Assembly (NCBI RefSeq): GCF_008973665.1
Contig: NZ_WACP01000012.1
Span: 179,415 to 243,414 of the forward strand
Source: Paenibacillus tengchongensis
Lineage (GTDB): Bacteria; Bacillota; Bacilli; Paenibacillales; Paenibacillaceae
Length of the DNA: 64,000 bases
Reading direction: 5' to 3'
The notes below the pieces were generated by a model. That model was not told the origin of the DNA. It did no database searches and saw only the letters and a list, made by a program, of their open reading frames with translations. Positions 8,866-18,299 of the stretch are shown here, piece by piece. Numbering within the stretch: position 1 is the first letter of the stretch; each line of letters begins with the position of its first letter. Position numbers and translations under genes: made by a program.

Positions 8866-9831
8866 CTAATCCCTCCCCAGCACTCTGAAGATGAGCCGGT
8901 TCAGTCCGAACATCAGGAAGAACAGCAGCACGGCAATCGCCGAGGCATAGCCCATTTCAAAGCGGGTAAATGCATAATCGAACAGATGGGCCATGATCGT
9001 ATGGCCGGCATACAACGGACTGGGGAAACCCACCAGACGCATGCTGACATCGAATACGGTAAGCGAGCTGACGACCTGCATGACGGCTCCGAACAGCAGC
9101 TGCGGCTTGACCGAAGGTACGGTAATGTACCACAGCTGCTGCCAGCGGTATTTGATCCCGTCGATGGAGCCGGCTTCATACAGATCGCCGGGAACATTCT
9201 GCAGGCCGGCCAGGAAAGCCAGGAAGCCAACCCCCATATTCATCCATAGCGAAACGATGATGATGACCGGAACGATCGAATCTACATTTTGCAGGAACAG
9301 ATACGGCTCATTCAGAATCCCGAGCTGGATCAGCCAGTGATTGAGCAGTCCCTTGCGGTCACCGGCGAAGAAATACAGCCAGACGACGGACATTGCCACC
9401 GCGCTTGTAATCGAGGGCAGATAGAAGCACAGCGTATAGAAGAATCTGTACTTCTGCGGAATCTGGCTGATCAGCCAGGCCAGCAGAAAGGCCAGGATAT
9501 AGCCCACCGGCCCGGTGATGAAGGCGAACTTCAAAGTAATGCCGACTGCTTTCAGGAAGATGTCATCATCCACGAACAGCAGCTTGTAATTGGAGAAACC
9601 GATGAAATGCGGCGCCTCGATGATGTTGTAGTACGAAAAGCTCAGGACGACGGACATCACGATCGGCACGATCGTAAAGATGGTGAACAGGAGCAGAAAA
9701 GGCGCCAGAAAATAGTAGGATACTCTATTCTTCTTAATATCGCCCCATAACCGCGCCCATTTCCCCGGCGAACGGGAAAGCTGCAGGCCGGCATTTCCGC
9801 TCTCCGCCGGTACAATGATTTCACTGCTCAT
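8866..9831 (-). CDS. Sugar ABC transporter permease (MalF type), second set
   Basis: A 321-residue permease with a cytoplasmic N-terminus of about 35 residues (SPGKWARLWGDIKKNRVSYY) and six spans, the first at about residues 36-58. The EAA loop YEAGSIDGIKYRWQQLWYI is near residues 219-237; the expected second Ala is Gly. The ATG start overlaps the stop of the large binding-protein gene by 4 bp (ATGA), a sign of translational coupling. It pairs with the permease at 8004-8864. Confidence 0.87.
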   Translation of the reverse strand: MSSEIIVPAESGNAGLQLSRSPGKWARLWGDIKKNRVSYYFLAPFLLLFTIFTIVPIVMSVVLSFSYYNIIEAPHFIGFSNYKLLFVDDDIFLKAVGITLKFAFITGPVGYILAFLLAWLISQIPQKYRFFYTLCFYLPSITSAVAMSVVWLYFFAGDRKGLLNHWLIQLGILNEPYLFLQNVDSIVPVIIIVSLWMNMGVGFLAFLAGLQNVPGDLYEAGSIDGIKYRWQQLWYITVPSVKPQLLFGAVMQVVSSLTVFDVSMRLVGFPSPLYAGHTIMAHLFDYAFTRFEMGYASAIAVLLFFLMFGLNRLIFRVLGRD

Positions 9832-12824
9832 TTCTGCTCTCCCCCTCCTGTGACGCCGGAAGCCTTAGGCACGTCAAGCCCGAATTCCTCGCGTTTTTTG
9901 TTCAGCTCTTTATTGATCTCGCGCACCCCTTGCTCCATGGCTTCGCGCGGATAGCGGCCGTTCAGCACAATTTCGTTCCAGATGTTGGCGATATAGCGGG
10001 TCGTGTAGTATCCTCCGAGCACCACCTCGCGCTCTTTGAACCACTCCCATTGCTCCAGAATGGCGTCAATGTCCTGCTGCTGCCACGGCAGACGCTTCAG
10101 CGCCTCGATATTGGCGGTGTTCCAGCGCGCCTCGACCCCGAGCAGCGATTCCAGCTCCGAACCGAAGTTCTCCTGGGCATCGGCACTGGTCCACCATTTC
10201 AGGAACTCCCACGACTCCTCCTGCATCTGTGAATCGCTGAAGATCATGGCCGTCTGGGCAAGCCCGCCTGTGGAGCGGTTAATCCGCCCGTCCGCCTGCT
10301 CAATGCCCGGCATCGGCTTCATCCCCCACCAGCCCGTCAGTTCGGGGGCTGCAGTGGACAGCAGGATATAGGTGGAGTAATCGGCCACCCCGATCGGCAT
10401 TTCGCCGGAACGGAAACGGTTATAGAAATCTGCCTGCTTCTGCAGCTTGTAATTCGTGAAGAGACCGGTCCATGTCTTCATGGCCGTCAGTGCCTCCGGG
10501 GAATCCAGTGCAGACTCTGTACCGTTGTTCTTATAGAAATCACCGCCGTACTGGAACAGGAACGGCGCAAACTCGTTGATCGCCAAAGACGGGTTATTGG
10601 GAGCATGCGGATAATAGAAATCCATCCCGTTCTGCTGAAGGAGCGGAATCAGCTCCATAACCTCCTGCCAGGTGTCCGGAATGTCATCTTCACTGATGCC
10701 TAGCTGCTCCATAATATCTTTACGGTAAAAGAGCATGCTGAAGTTCTGGTTCTCCGGCAGCGCGTAATCGCCGTCGTTATATTTATAAGGAATGAGCGCC
10801 CCTTCTCTGAAGCGGCCGGCCACTTCCCCGTAATCCGGGAAGGTATTCAGATTGACCAGTGAATTCCGGACGGCAAAATCGATCGGCACTTCGCCCTCGA
10901 CGCCCAGCGCCACATCGGGCGCCAGCCCTGCCGTGCTGGCCAGCAGCAGGATCTGCTTCTGGTCTGCCGCAACCGTCGGAATCACATTCACATTAACCTT
11001 GATGCCCGTCTCCGGCGTGAAATCCTCGTCGATCATCTGCTTGATGATCTCCGCCCAGTCGCGCCCGCGGGAGATCCATACCTCAAGCACCTTCTCATCC
11101 TTGTAGGTATTGCCGATACCGCTGTAATCCTTCGTGAACGAGGTTGCGAAGTCATAGGTCATCGTCCCAAATCGCGTATACCATGGAGCCGCAGCCTGCG
11201 GCCAAGCCTGATCCTCCGATTTCACGACAATATAGTCCATAACGATGCTTTGTTTCATTAAGCCGTTGACCCAGGTCCCCAGCGATGACTGCAGGTCGGT
11301 AAATTGCTGCAGCCTTCCGGGGATGGAAGACGTATCCTCGGCCATTTCCAGGAAGCGGTCACGCGCTTCATACAGCGTGCTGAGCTCCGAGCTGCCCTGC
11401 TCCACACCGAAGGCGTACATCGCCTGCACGGCGTCGTCCAGCGTCCGCGCCATTAAGTGCAGCCGCGGCACCAGATTGGCAATATTCTGCTCGAGCTTCC
11501 AGTCGCCGTTCGGGTCCGGGTTGGTCCCGGTCACCTGGGTAATTTCCCGCGACAGCAGCGACATCTTCTGCGTCGTATTCAGCACGGCCTCGATCATCGG
11601 GCCTACGCCGGATACCTGAACCTCCATCCGCAGCGTGTGCTTGCCCTTCTCCAGGTAGAAATCATAGGCCCCATCCTCATTGCCGAGCCTGTTCATCTGC
11701 CATTCCGCCTGGTAGGGAAACTTCACGGCGTTCATCTCTTGAAACGGCACCTCGCCGTCAATCATGATCCGCCGCTCGACCGGAATGCCGTTCAGGAACC
11801 ACTGTCCGAAACGGATGCCGATGTTGTAAAGCCCGCTCTCCGGCACCTCCAGGCTCCACTCGGCCCACTGTCCGCCGGTGCGCCAGCCGACGCCGCCGAA
11901 GCTGTTGAGAACAACCGCATTCTTGTCGAAAGGCTCGGTCAGCGGCTCCCGGTCCTCGATCCGCTTCAGCGTCGGGTCGGAGCGCAGGGTCGAGGTTTCG
12001 GCCTGAATTTTGATATTCTGATTCTGTACAGGCTTGTAGCCCTTGGCTGCATATTCCTGCTGCACTTCCGCATAGGTCGGCAGTGTCTGCGGCGAGACAA
12101 TCCGCAGCTCACTCACTGCGGCCGGCTCACGTATGGCTTCGAGTCTCAGCGTGTGCTCGCCCTCGGTCAAATAGAAGCGGAACGGTTCGCCCGTGCGCGC
12201 TTCAGCGTCGCGGAATTCACGGTACTGCCAGCCGCTCTGCTCCTCACGCTTCGGGTTAAATTCATTTCCCTGGTTATCGCGCCAGGGTTCGCCGCTTTCC
12301 GCCCACATGCGCTGGAACTCCATTTTCTTCACCTGGGAGAACAGATACGCTCCGTCCACCTTCAGACTGCGGATAATGGAGGAGCGCTTGCCCGGCAAAG
12401 CGTAATATTCCATGCCCATTTGATAGAAACCATCGGCTGGAACGGTTATCTGGTATTCCACCCAGCTGTCTTCCGTCTGCAGCGCCAGCACGGGCTCTGT
12501 CTTCCCGCCCAGACCGTCCAACAGCTCCGCGCCGCCGGAGCTGACAGCAGAGTAGCCTGCCGCCGGCACCACAAGGGTGAATTCGTCCGCATCGGCGGCC
12601 CCCTCCTTCTGCCGGTCCGCGTAGTAGCTTGAATAGGAAGGCTCCAGCTTGGAATTGACACTGTCCTGTTCCAGCACCGAGCTCTCGTCTACATCGGTAT
12701 ATTCGGGAATGCCCGCCATGACGGTATTGTCAAAGCCCCGCGATTCATTCCACCACACCAAGAGAAGTGCCAGAATTGCCAGAACCGACAGACTTACTTT
12801 ATATTTTCGCAGTATGCGCAGCAC
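9828..12824 (-). CDS. Membrane-anchored CBM-like / solute-binding fusion protein
   Basis: About 998 residues from a GTG at 12824. GGAGGAG sits 7-8 nt upstream of that GTG, while the earlier in-frame ATG at 12842 contains the Shine-Dalgarno bases themselves and has none before it. Residues about 10-28 are one hydrophobic anchor without a lipobox Cys. Two beta-rich modules follow, at about 90-255 and 275-425, each with jelly-roll-like phrases (WVEYQITVPADGFYQMGMEY, WAEWSLEVPESGLYNIGIRF, TLRMEVQV) typical of CBM6/35-like domains. A helical linker covers about 450-540. Residues 575-970 are an extracellular solute-binding domain of family 1 (VLEVWISRG, INVNVIPT-like NVNVIPT, ALPENQNFSMLFYRKDI, FLKWWTSADAQ). 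The fusion would capture polymer or oligosaccharide and deliver it to the adjacent permeases. Confidence 0.8.
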   Translation of the reverse strand: MLRILRKYKVSLSVLAILALLLVWWNESRGFDNTVMAGIPEYTDVDESSVLEQDSVNSKLEPSYSSYYADRQKEGAADADEFTLVVPAAGYSAVSSGGAELLDGLGGKTEPVLALQTEDSWVEYQITVPADGFYQMGMEYYALPGKRSSIIRSLKVDGAYLFSQVKKMEFQRMWAESGEPWRDNQGNEFNPKREEQSGWQYREFRDAEARTGEPFRFYLTEGEHTLRLEAIREPAAVSELRIVSPQTLPTYAEVQQEYAAKGYKPVQNQNIKIQAETSTLRSDPTLKRIEDREPLTEPFDKNAVVLNSFGGVGWRTGGQWAEWSLEVPESGLYNIGIRFGQWFLNGIPVERRIMIDGEVPFQEMNAVKFPYQAEWQMNRLGNEDGAYDFYLEKGKHTLRMEVQVSGVGPMIEAVLNTTQKMSLLSREITQVTGTNPDPNGDWKLEQNIANLVPRLHLMARTLDDAVQAMYAFGVEQGSSELSTLYEARDRFLEMAEDTSSIPGRLQQFTDLQSSLGTWVNGLMKQSIVMDYIVVKSEDQAWPQAAAPWYTRFGTMTYDFATSFTKDYSGIGNTYKDEKVLEVWISRGRDWAEIIKQMIDEDFTPETGIKVNVNVIPTVAADQKQILLLASTAGLAPDVALGVEGEVPIDFAVRNSLVNLNTFPDYGEVAGRFREGALIPYKYNDGDYALPENQNFSMLFYRKDIMEQLGISEDDIPDTWQEVMELIPLLQQNGMDFYYPHAPNNPSLAINEFAPFLFQYGGDFYKNNGTESALDSPEALTAMKTWTGLFTNYKLQKQADFYNRFRSGEMPIGVADYSTYILLSTAAPELTGWWGMKPMPGIEQADGRINRSTGGLAQTAMIFSDSQMQEESWEFLKWWTSADAQENFGSELESLLGVEARWNTANIEALKRLPWQQQDIDAILEQWEWFKEREVVLGGYYTTRYIANIWNEIVLNGRYPREAMEQGVREINKELNKKREEFGLDVPKASGVTGGGEQK

Positions 12825-12875
12825 GCACCCTTCTCCTCCCATCGTTACAGCTTGCCCGACTCTAGGAAGAAATGC

Positions 12876-12910
12876 AGGGGGACAGCTCCGGCAAATGCAG
12901 GCTGCCCCCT
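12876..12910 (-). terminator. Intra-operon terminator or attenuating hairpin
   Basis: AGGGGGACAGC pairs with GCTGCCCCCT apart from one bulged base. On the minus strand it lies 14 bp after the stop codon of the lipoprotein binding protein. The following bases (GCATTTCTTCC) make a poor T-run, so partial termination is likely, giving more binding protein than permease. This is a common arrangement in such operons. Confidence 0.55.
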
Positions 12911-12923
12911 GGTATCCTCCTGT

Positions 12924-14348
12924 TTATTCCTGCATGGCTTGCTTGAAGCTGGCGATTTCCTTGGCGGCCTGAGCCATCACATCGTCACCGATTTTTTGGA
13001 TAACCGTTTTGGAATCCGTATTTTTGGCGAGCGCATCGCCGATGGCAGTGATAAAGATTTCCCAGCCCTTGTTGTCTACCGGAGTCAAATGCTTGACCGG
13101 TATATCGTTGCTGAGCTGTTCGTACAGCTTGAATTCCTCTTGACCGCCCAAATATTCATTTTTGGTGTTCGCATACCAGTCCAGGCTGGACATATCTTTA
13201 TAGCCCGGCTGGATGGAATGCTTGGTCCAGATTTTCCAGGCGTTCTCGCTTCTCATGCTCCATTGGATATAGGCCCAGGCAGCTTCCTTGTTCTTGCTCT
13301 GTGCAGGAATGACGAAGCTTGATCCGCCCATGCCGACGTTAATGCCGACAGGCAGGCGGGTCGCACGCCATTTACCGGCCAGTTCCGGGAAGGTCTCCTG
13401 CAGGCCGCGGGCACCGAACGAACCCGATACGACGCCGACCAGATCACCCTTCAGGACCAGCTGCTTGCCCTCATCGGTGGTATAGCCGATATGCGGCGCC
13501 CAGCCGAGCTGCTGTCCGCGCTTGGTGATATCCAGCACCTTCACCATTTTGTCCGTATTGCGCAGCCAGTTCATATCCTTGTCGAAGTAGCCGACCTCAT
13601 CCCCGGCCCAGACAATCGGTCCGTCGCTCCATTCCATGAAATACTTGCCGTTGGCTTTCAGGATCTGCACCAGGTTCAGGAAATTCTCCTCATCCTGCAT
13701 GTATTCACCCAGCTCGGTCGGATCGCTCGGCAGGCCAAGCTCTTCGAAGATATCGGCGCGGTAGTAGTACACGCCCGGCGTCATGTCCCACGGCATCCCG
13801 AGCAGCTCGGAGCTGTCCGGCGTCATCCAGCGTTCCCAGTTGAACGGATGGACCAGATCCTTGTATTGGGCGGCGTTATAAGGCTCCTCCAGCAGATTCT
13901 CCAGGACATGCCCGGTCATGTAGCGGTGAAGCTGATACATTTCCACTTCCGCCACATCCGGCGCTCCGCTGCCCGCTGCTATGGTAGTCTGCAGCTTATC
14001 GTGAAGGTCGCCGAACGGCATGACCACCGTGTTCAGCTTAATGCCGGGATATTCAGCCATGAAGGCCTGGCCAATCTCGTCAAAGACCGTCTCATTGAAC
14101 GCCCATACCGTAACTTCGCCGGTTATATCTTTACTCGGCAGTGCGCTGGCGGTACTGTCTCCGGCAGCGGCGCCCTCGGTGGCTTCCGGTGCAGCAGTCG
14201 CTTCCGCCGCTGTACTAGTTGATTTATTTGCGTTGTTAGAAGAATTATTTACTGAAGATGTAGCCGGCGCGCTGCTGCAAGCTGACAGCATCATCATTCC
14301 CGCCAGCAGTATCGGCCAAGCCTTGGTTCCCCTTTTTTGAATCATCAA
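12924..14348 (-). CDS. Extracellular solute-binding lipoprotein (sugar ABC importer)
   Basis: A 474-residue family-1 solute-binding protein. The signal peptide ends in the lipobox LSAC near residue 24, followed by a Ser/Asn/Thr/Ala linker to about residue 75. The mature domain begins GEVTVWAFNETVFDEIGQAF and contains DVAEVEMYQLHRYM, LLGMPWDMTPGVYYYRADIF and EAAWAYIQWSMRSENAWKIW, all usual places for sugar-binding aromatic residues. It lies downstream of the arabinofuranosidase gene (70 bp) and upstream of the fused binding protein. The start ATG has a weak site (GGGGAGGC, about 12 nt away). The ligand cannot be read from sequence; an arabinose-containing oligosaccharide fits the context. Confidence 0.88.
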   Translation of the reverse strand: MMIQKRGTKAWPILLAGMMMLSACSSAPATSSVNNSSNNANKSTSTAAEATAAPEATEGAAAGDSTASALPSKDITGEVTVWAFNETVFDEIGQAFMAEYPGIKLNTVVMPFGDLHDKLQTTIAAGSGAPDVAEVEMYQLHRYMTGHVLENLLEEPYNAAQYKDLVHPFNWERWMTPDSSELLGMPWDMTPGVYYYRADIFEELGLPSDPTELGEYMQDEENFLNLVQILKANGKYFMEWSDGPIVWAGDEVGYFDKDMNWLRNTDKMVKVLDITKRGQQLGWAPHIGYTTDEGKQLVLKGDLVGVVSGSFGARGLQETFPELAGKWRATRLPVGINVGMGGSSFVIPAQSKNKEAAWAYIQWSMRSENAWKIWTKHSIQPGYKDMSSLDWYANTKNEYLGGQEEFKLYEQLSNDIPVKHLTPVDNKGWEIFITAIGDALAKNTDSKTVIQKIGDDVMAQAAKEIASFKQAMQE

Positions 14349-14418
14349 ACAAGCCTCCCCATGAATGATAAGAATATTAAAACCAGTCTATGATGAATGA
14401 GCTGCTCCCCGGCTGTGC

Positions 14419-16995
14419 TTATTGTCCTCCTTCCTTCAATCTGAAGACCGTTACGGAATACTTCGGGAATGCATACTCCAGACTGCCGTCTGTTACAGTT
14501 ACCTCGCTGCTTACCGGAGCTACTGCATCAGGCTCCGCAAAGCTGTTCTCAGCATTCAGATCATCCGCAGCCAGAACGGTAACGCTTCCATGAATATTTG
14601 TTGCCGGCATGCCTGCCAGCCGCAGCTGTGCAGTCAGCGCTTGTTCGCTGCTGTTCACGACCTTGACAATGACATCATCAGTCGCCAGATCGCGGCTCGC
14701 CGTCCCAAAGAGCGGTCCGGAAGAGAGCTGATCCTCGATTTCATGCACCAGCTTGCCGTCCAGATAGGCGCGGATGGTGGTGCCGGATAACTCAATGCGG
14801 ATATCGTACCACTTGCCGGAAGCGATGCTTACCGGAACGCTCTGGCCGATGACCGACCGGGTACCGCCGACGGATTTCTCGATTGCACTCACGGTATTGC
14901 CCCAGCCGCCGATATTCCACCAGTAGAAGTTACCGTCATCCTTCGCGCCGAACATAATCAGCATGCCTTCAGCTCCGCCCGTCTTTCTGGCCTTGAGCGA
15001 CAGCGTGTAATTGTTCCACGAGGATTCGCCTGCCACCGCACGGGCATCGATACCGTTTCCGGTCTGCCGCAGCATACCGTCCGTATACTCCCAATTCCCG
15101 CTTTGCAGTTCCCAGCCCCCGTCGTCCTGTTTGAAACCATCTTTGAGAAGGACTTGATTGTCCTGCTTGACCTCCAGATCGTCATACTCCACCTGCGTCG
15201 ACCAGGTGCCCAGGCCGACCGCACCCGCTATAGCTGCCTGCGCGGCGTCCGTTTGCCCCTGCTGCTCCAGTGTGGCGGGCAGCACCACATCGCCTTTATT
15301 GCTGCCGAACATCTGCTGGACATGATAGGATGGCGTGCCGTAGCTCGCTGCCGAATTGAAGACGATGGCATCGGGATTCCAGGTACGGTCCTTCTCATGA
15401 ACAAAGAGCGGCGCATAGGAAGCCATCCGGACAATGTCGGAATTGCGCTCCATGCCTACCATGAAGGCGGCTTCGCCGAGGGCTGCGTTCATATTCCCCT
15501 GGCCGGCACCCTTGGTCACCGCATACTCGCCGACATAAATGCCGGGCCCGCTGCGGTCATAGGAATCGTACCGGTTCGCATTGCTCATGAACCATTCCGA
15601 CGATTCGTAATAATGCTCATCCACCATCTCGATGGACTCACCCTCTACCGCCATATTGGCGATAATGTGCATGTCCGGATACTTGGCTTTGATGGCATCA
15701 TAGAACAAGCCGTACCGCTGCCTGTACTCTGCAGGCTGGAAATTATTTTCGTTGCCGATCTCCACATAGTTCAGTCCAAAGGGCTCAGGATGGCCATTCG
15801 CCGCCCGCTTGGCGCCCCACTCGCTGGTGACCGGACCGTTGGCATACTCGATGGCATCGAGTACATCCTGAATCCACGGCTGGATGTCCGCAAGCGGAAC
15901 CGTGTTGGCCTTCGCCACCGGATCGCCGTCATGGGAGATGCCGATATAAGCTACATAGAGCGGCTCCGCCTGCAAATCCTCGGCCCACTGCAAATATTCG
16001 TGGAAGCCAAGCCCGTCAGAGGAACGGTAATTCCAGTAGCCCTGATGGCCGGGACGCGTCTCGAGCGGACCGATCGTCGTCTTCCAGCGGTAGGCGTTCT
16101 CCGGTGTGTGGCCTTCGACAAAGCAGCCTCCCGGAAAACGGACGAATGTCGGCTGCATCGCTGCTACCTTCTCCGCCAAATCAATTCTTAAGCCGTTCTC
16201 GCGGTCCTTCCAGGTCTTTGGAAACAGCGAGACCATATCGAGGTAGACCGTTCCTTCCTCCGATGCCGAGATCAGGAGGCGGGCATTGGCCGCGGCCGCG
16301 TTCGCTTTTAAAGTGTAGCTATACCGGTTCCAGCCTTCCTTCAATTCGTCTACCGGCTGCCGGGCGTATACTTCCTTCCCGTCCGGACTCTCCAGCGAAA
16401 TGCTGAGCGGCATGGATTGCCCCGGCTCGGGCCGGGCATAGAACGACAGCTTATATTCGGCCCCTTCCTGAGTTGCTATTCCCCAGTAGCCGTTGTTCAC
16501 CGCCGATACCTGGCCGCCCTCTGCAGCGGTCGTTACCGTCAGCTCCAGCGCCCGTGTCTGCATATCATTCAGCAGATTATCGGAGCTGAGCGCAACGTTC
16601 CCTTTGCTTCCGCCCTTTTCCTCGATCCACCAATTAAATAGCGTATCCGGGTGATCCTCAAAGGAACGGTTGGAGATCAGCTCGGCGTAGATCCCTCCGT
16701 CACCGGCATGGTTAATCTCCTCAAAGAACGCCCCGTACAGCATCGGACTAATCGCCGCACCCGGATTTGCCGTATCCACGGTCAAGGTGTAAGAAGCAGC
16801 CTGGCCGCCTGCCGGCTGACTCTCCGTCTCCGGTTCTGGTTCTCTCCCAGCCTCATCCGCCACTGTCTGTGCTCCGGCAGGCTGTTCTGCAGAGTTATTG
16901 CCGGAAACGCTTACGTAATATAACGCAGCCCCGGTCAGAAGCAGAACGAGCAGCGCCGGGATCATCCATAGCATTCGTTTCTCTCTCTTCAGCAC
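14419..16995 (-). CDS. Alpha-L-arabinofuranosidase, GH51-like, membrane-anchored
   Basis: An 858-residue exported enzyme that would release terminal arabinofuranose from arabinoxylan or arabinan. Residues about 8-31 are a signal anchor (MLWMIPALLVLLLTGAALYY) with no lipobox. The catalytic part starts near residue 70 with ISPMLYGAFFEEINHAGDGG, the family signature. A CBM4-like insert lies at about 130-260. FVRFPGGCFVEG is conserved. The acid/base Glu is expected in YVEIGNENNF and the nucleophile in YVGEYAV. A LamG/DUF1080-like domain (GNWEYTDGMLRQTGNGI, WYDIRIELSGTTIRAYLDGK) is inserted at about 595-760, before the C-terminal beta domain. The GTG start follows AAAGGGGGG. It is the promoter-proximal gene of the uptake locus and cre-like sequences lie nearby. 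Confidence 0.88.
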   Translation of the reverse strand: MLKREKRMLWMIPALLVLLLTGAALYYVSVSGNNSAEQPAGAQTVADEAGREPEPETESQPAGGQAASYTLTVDTANPGAAISPMLYGAFFEEINHAGDGGIYAELISNRSFEDHPDTLFNWWIEEKGGSKGNVALSSDNLLNDMQTRALELTVTTAAEGGQVSAVNNGYWGIATQEGAEYKLSFYARPEPGQSMPLSISLESPDGKEVYARQPVDELKEGWNRYSYTLKANAAAANARLLISASEEGTVYLDMVSLFPKTWKDRENGLRIDLAEKVAAMQPTFVRFPGGCFVEGHTPENAYRWKTTIGPLETRPGHQGYWNYRSSDGLGFHEYLQWAEDLQAEPLYVAYIGISHDGDPVAKANTVPLADIQPWIQDVLDAIEYANGPVTSEWGAKRAANGHPEPFGLNYVEIGNENNFQPAEYRQRYGLFYDAIKAKYPDMHIIANMAVEGESIEMVDEHYYESSEWFMSNANRYDSYDRSGPGIYVGEYAVTKGAGQGNMNAALGEAAFMVGMERNSDIVRMASYAPLFVHEKDRTWNPDAIVFNSAASYGTPSYHVQQMFGSNKGDVVLPATLEQQGQTDAAQAAIAGAVGLGTWSTQVEYDDLEVKQDNQVLLKDGFKQDDGGWELQSGNWEYTDGMLRQTGNGIDARAVAGESSWNNYTLSLKARKTGGAEGMLIMFGAKDDGNFYWWNIGGWGNTVSAIEKSVGGTRSVIGQSVPVSIASGKWYDIRIELSGTTIRAYLDGKLVHEIEDQLSSGPLFGTASRDLATDDVIVKVVNSSEQALTAQLRLAGMPATNIHGSVTVLAADDLNAENSFAEPDAVAPVSSEVTVTDGSLEYAFPKYSVTVFRLKEGGQ

Positions 16996-17280
16996 TTCTC
17001 CCCCCTTTCTTTCAGTCTAGTTGTGAAATAATGTCTCCCTTACTTTAAAGATGTTTAAAACCATTCTTCATAAGCTAAAATGAATCCGTTTCCACAGCTA
17101 AATTACCATATAAAAAACCACTTGTAAATGAATCATACTAAACCTTTTTACAATTTAATGAACCTAAGAGAAAGGAAATTAGACCAAAAACCAGAGACAA
17201 TTTGCACTTTTTTAAAATAAACCATCCTGAAAAATCTGATTTCATTTATAAAAAAATGAAATGAAGCAGTTTTTTTTCTC

Positions 17281-17296
17281 TAAAACGCTTACTTTT
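17281..17296 (-). promoter_or_regulatory. cre-like site (candidate CcpA operator)
   Basis: Read on the minus strand this is AAAAGTAAGCGTTTTA. The core GTAAGCGTTTT matches the catabolite responsive element, but about three outer positions differ. It sits about 285 bp upstream of the arabinofuranosidase start. A second GTAAGCGTTT core occurs at 16905-16917, inside the signal-anchor codons of that gene. Confidence 0.4.
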
Positions 17297-17480
17297 ATCC
17301 AATAAAACTTCTTTTGCTTCATTTTTTCTTTTTTTCGTTCAATGAAATTAGAAGAGCATTTACCGGAAAAATATTTTTTGAACTTTTTTAGCCGCATCTT
17401 CCGCTCATCTGGACGTACTCTTATGAACGCGCTCCCACATCAGCGGAGCCCCCACGGACAGTTTTACACCGGAACACAAA

Positions 17481-17526
17481 GAAGCTGTCCCAGTCATCCG
17501 TGCGGGCGGATGCAGGGGACAGCTTC
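17481..17526 (-). terminator. Terminator of the NitT/TauT-like ABC operon
   Basis: GAAGCTGTCCC pairs with GGGACAGCTTC, with an inner ATCCG/CGGAT stem; TTCTTTGTGTT follows on the minus strand. It begins 15 bp after the permease stop codon. Confidence 0.75.
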
Positions 17527-17540
17527 TATTCAAACACTAC

Positions 17541-18299
17541 TTAATCTACTTTACGCCACTTCATAAACTTATAGTCCAGCAGGTCGACGAGCAGGAACAG
17601 CACAAACCCGACGAAGCTGAACAAAAGGATGCCGGCATACATTTCCGAGTAGTCCAGACGCAGCCAGGCGTCCATAATGAAAAAGCCCATGCCGTGCTCG
17701 GTTCCGTAGATTTCAGTAAAGAACAGCACCGAGATTGCCGTTCCGAGCGAGATGCGGATCGTGCTGAGAATGACCGAAAGCGCGCCGGGCAGGGTCACAT
17801 TCCAGAATTTCTGAACAGAGCCCGCCCCGATGCTGGTCAGCACATCGTAGGTGCTTTCGGGAATCGCCTTGATGCCGTCACGGACCGAAATGATAATCTG
17901 AAACAGCAAAATGAGCATGATCATCAGCACCTTGGAGGTCTCCCCCAGCCCGAAGAACAGCATGACAACCGGCAGCAGGGCGATCTTCGGAATCGGATAC
18001 GTCAGATAGACGACCGGATCAAGCACCCGGTTCCAGAAGGGCGAGCGGCCCATCAGGAGACCGATCAGCAGGCCGAGGACCAGCGCCAGCGCCACCCCTT
18101 CAGTAATCCGCAGCAGGCTGTAACCGACATTCAGGGCGACCTCCCTGCAGTCCAGCGCAAACATTGCCCGGTAGACAGCGCCTGGACTTGGCAGAATGGG
18201 GTGCTTAAGCAGCAGATAGATGAGGTACCAGATTGCATTCATGACCAGGAAGACGAGCAGCAGCCTCAATATATGTCTCAGACGCTGTCTCATTGCCAT
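17541..18299 (-). CDS. ABC transporter permease, NitT/TauT (SsuC/ThiX-like) family
   Basis: A 252-residue permease with about six spans, the first at residues 10-30 (LRLLLVFLVMNAIWYLIYLL). PIPKIALLPVVMLFFGLGE and the later YDVLTSIGAGSVQKFWNVTL are the characteristic loop of this family. The start overlaps the end of the ATPase gene by 10 bp. With the ATPase and lipoprotein upstream it makes a complete importer. Members carry nitrate, taurine, alkanesulfonates, thiamine precursors or similar small molecules; nothing here fixes the substrate. Confidence 0.85.
   Translation of the reverse strand: MAMRQRLRHILRLLLVFLVMNAIWYLIYLLLKHPILPSPGAVYRAMFALDCREVALNVGYSLLRITEGVALALVLGLLIGLLMGRSPFWNRVLDPVVYLTYPIPKIALLPVVMLFFGLGETSKVLMIMLILLFQIIISVRDGIKAIPESTYDVLTSIGAGSVQKFWNVTLPGALSVILSTIRISLGTAISVLFFTEIYGTEHGMGFFIMDAWLRLDYSEMYAGILLFSFVGFVLFLLVDLLDYKFMKWRKVD

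Larger units (their letters stand above)
16996..17540. other. AT-rich promoter region of the arabinofuranosidase operon
   Basis: No gene is seen. The DNA is markedly AT-rich compared with its neighbours, with long A and T tracts between 17050 and 17400. It must hold the promoter of the minus-strand uptake operon. I could not fix one sigma-A box because several AT hexamers qualify. A cre-like site and the terminator of the next gene set are listed separately. Confidence 0.5.
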
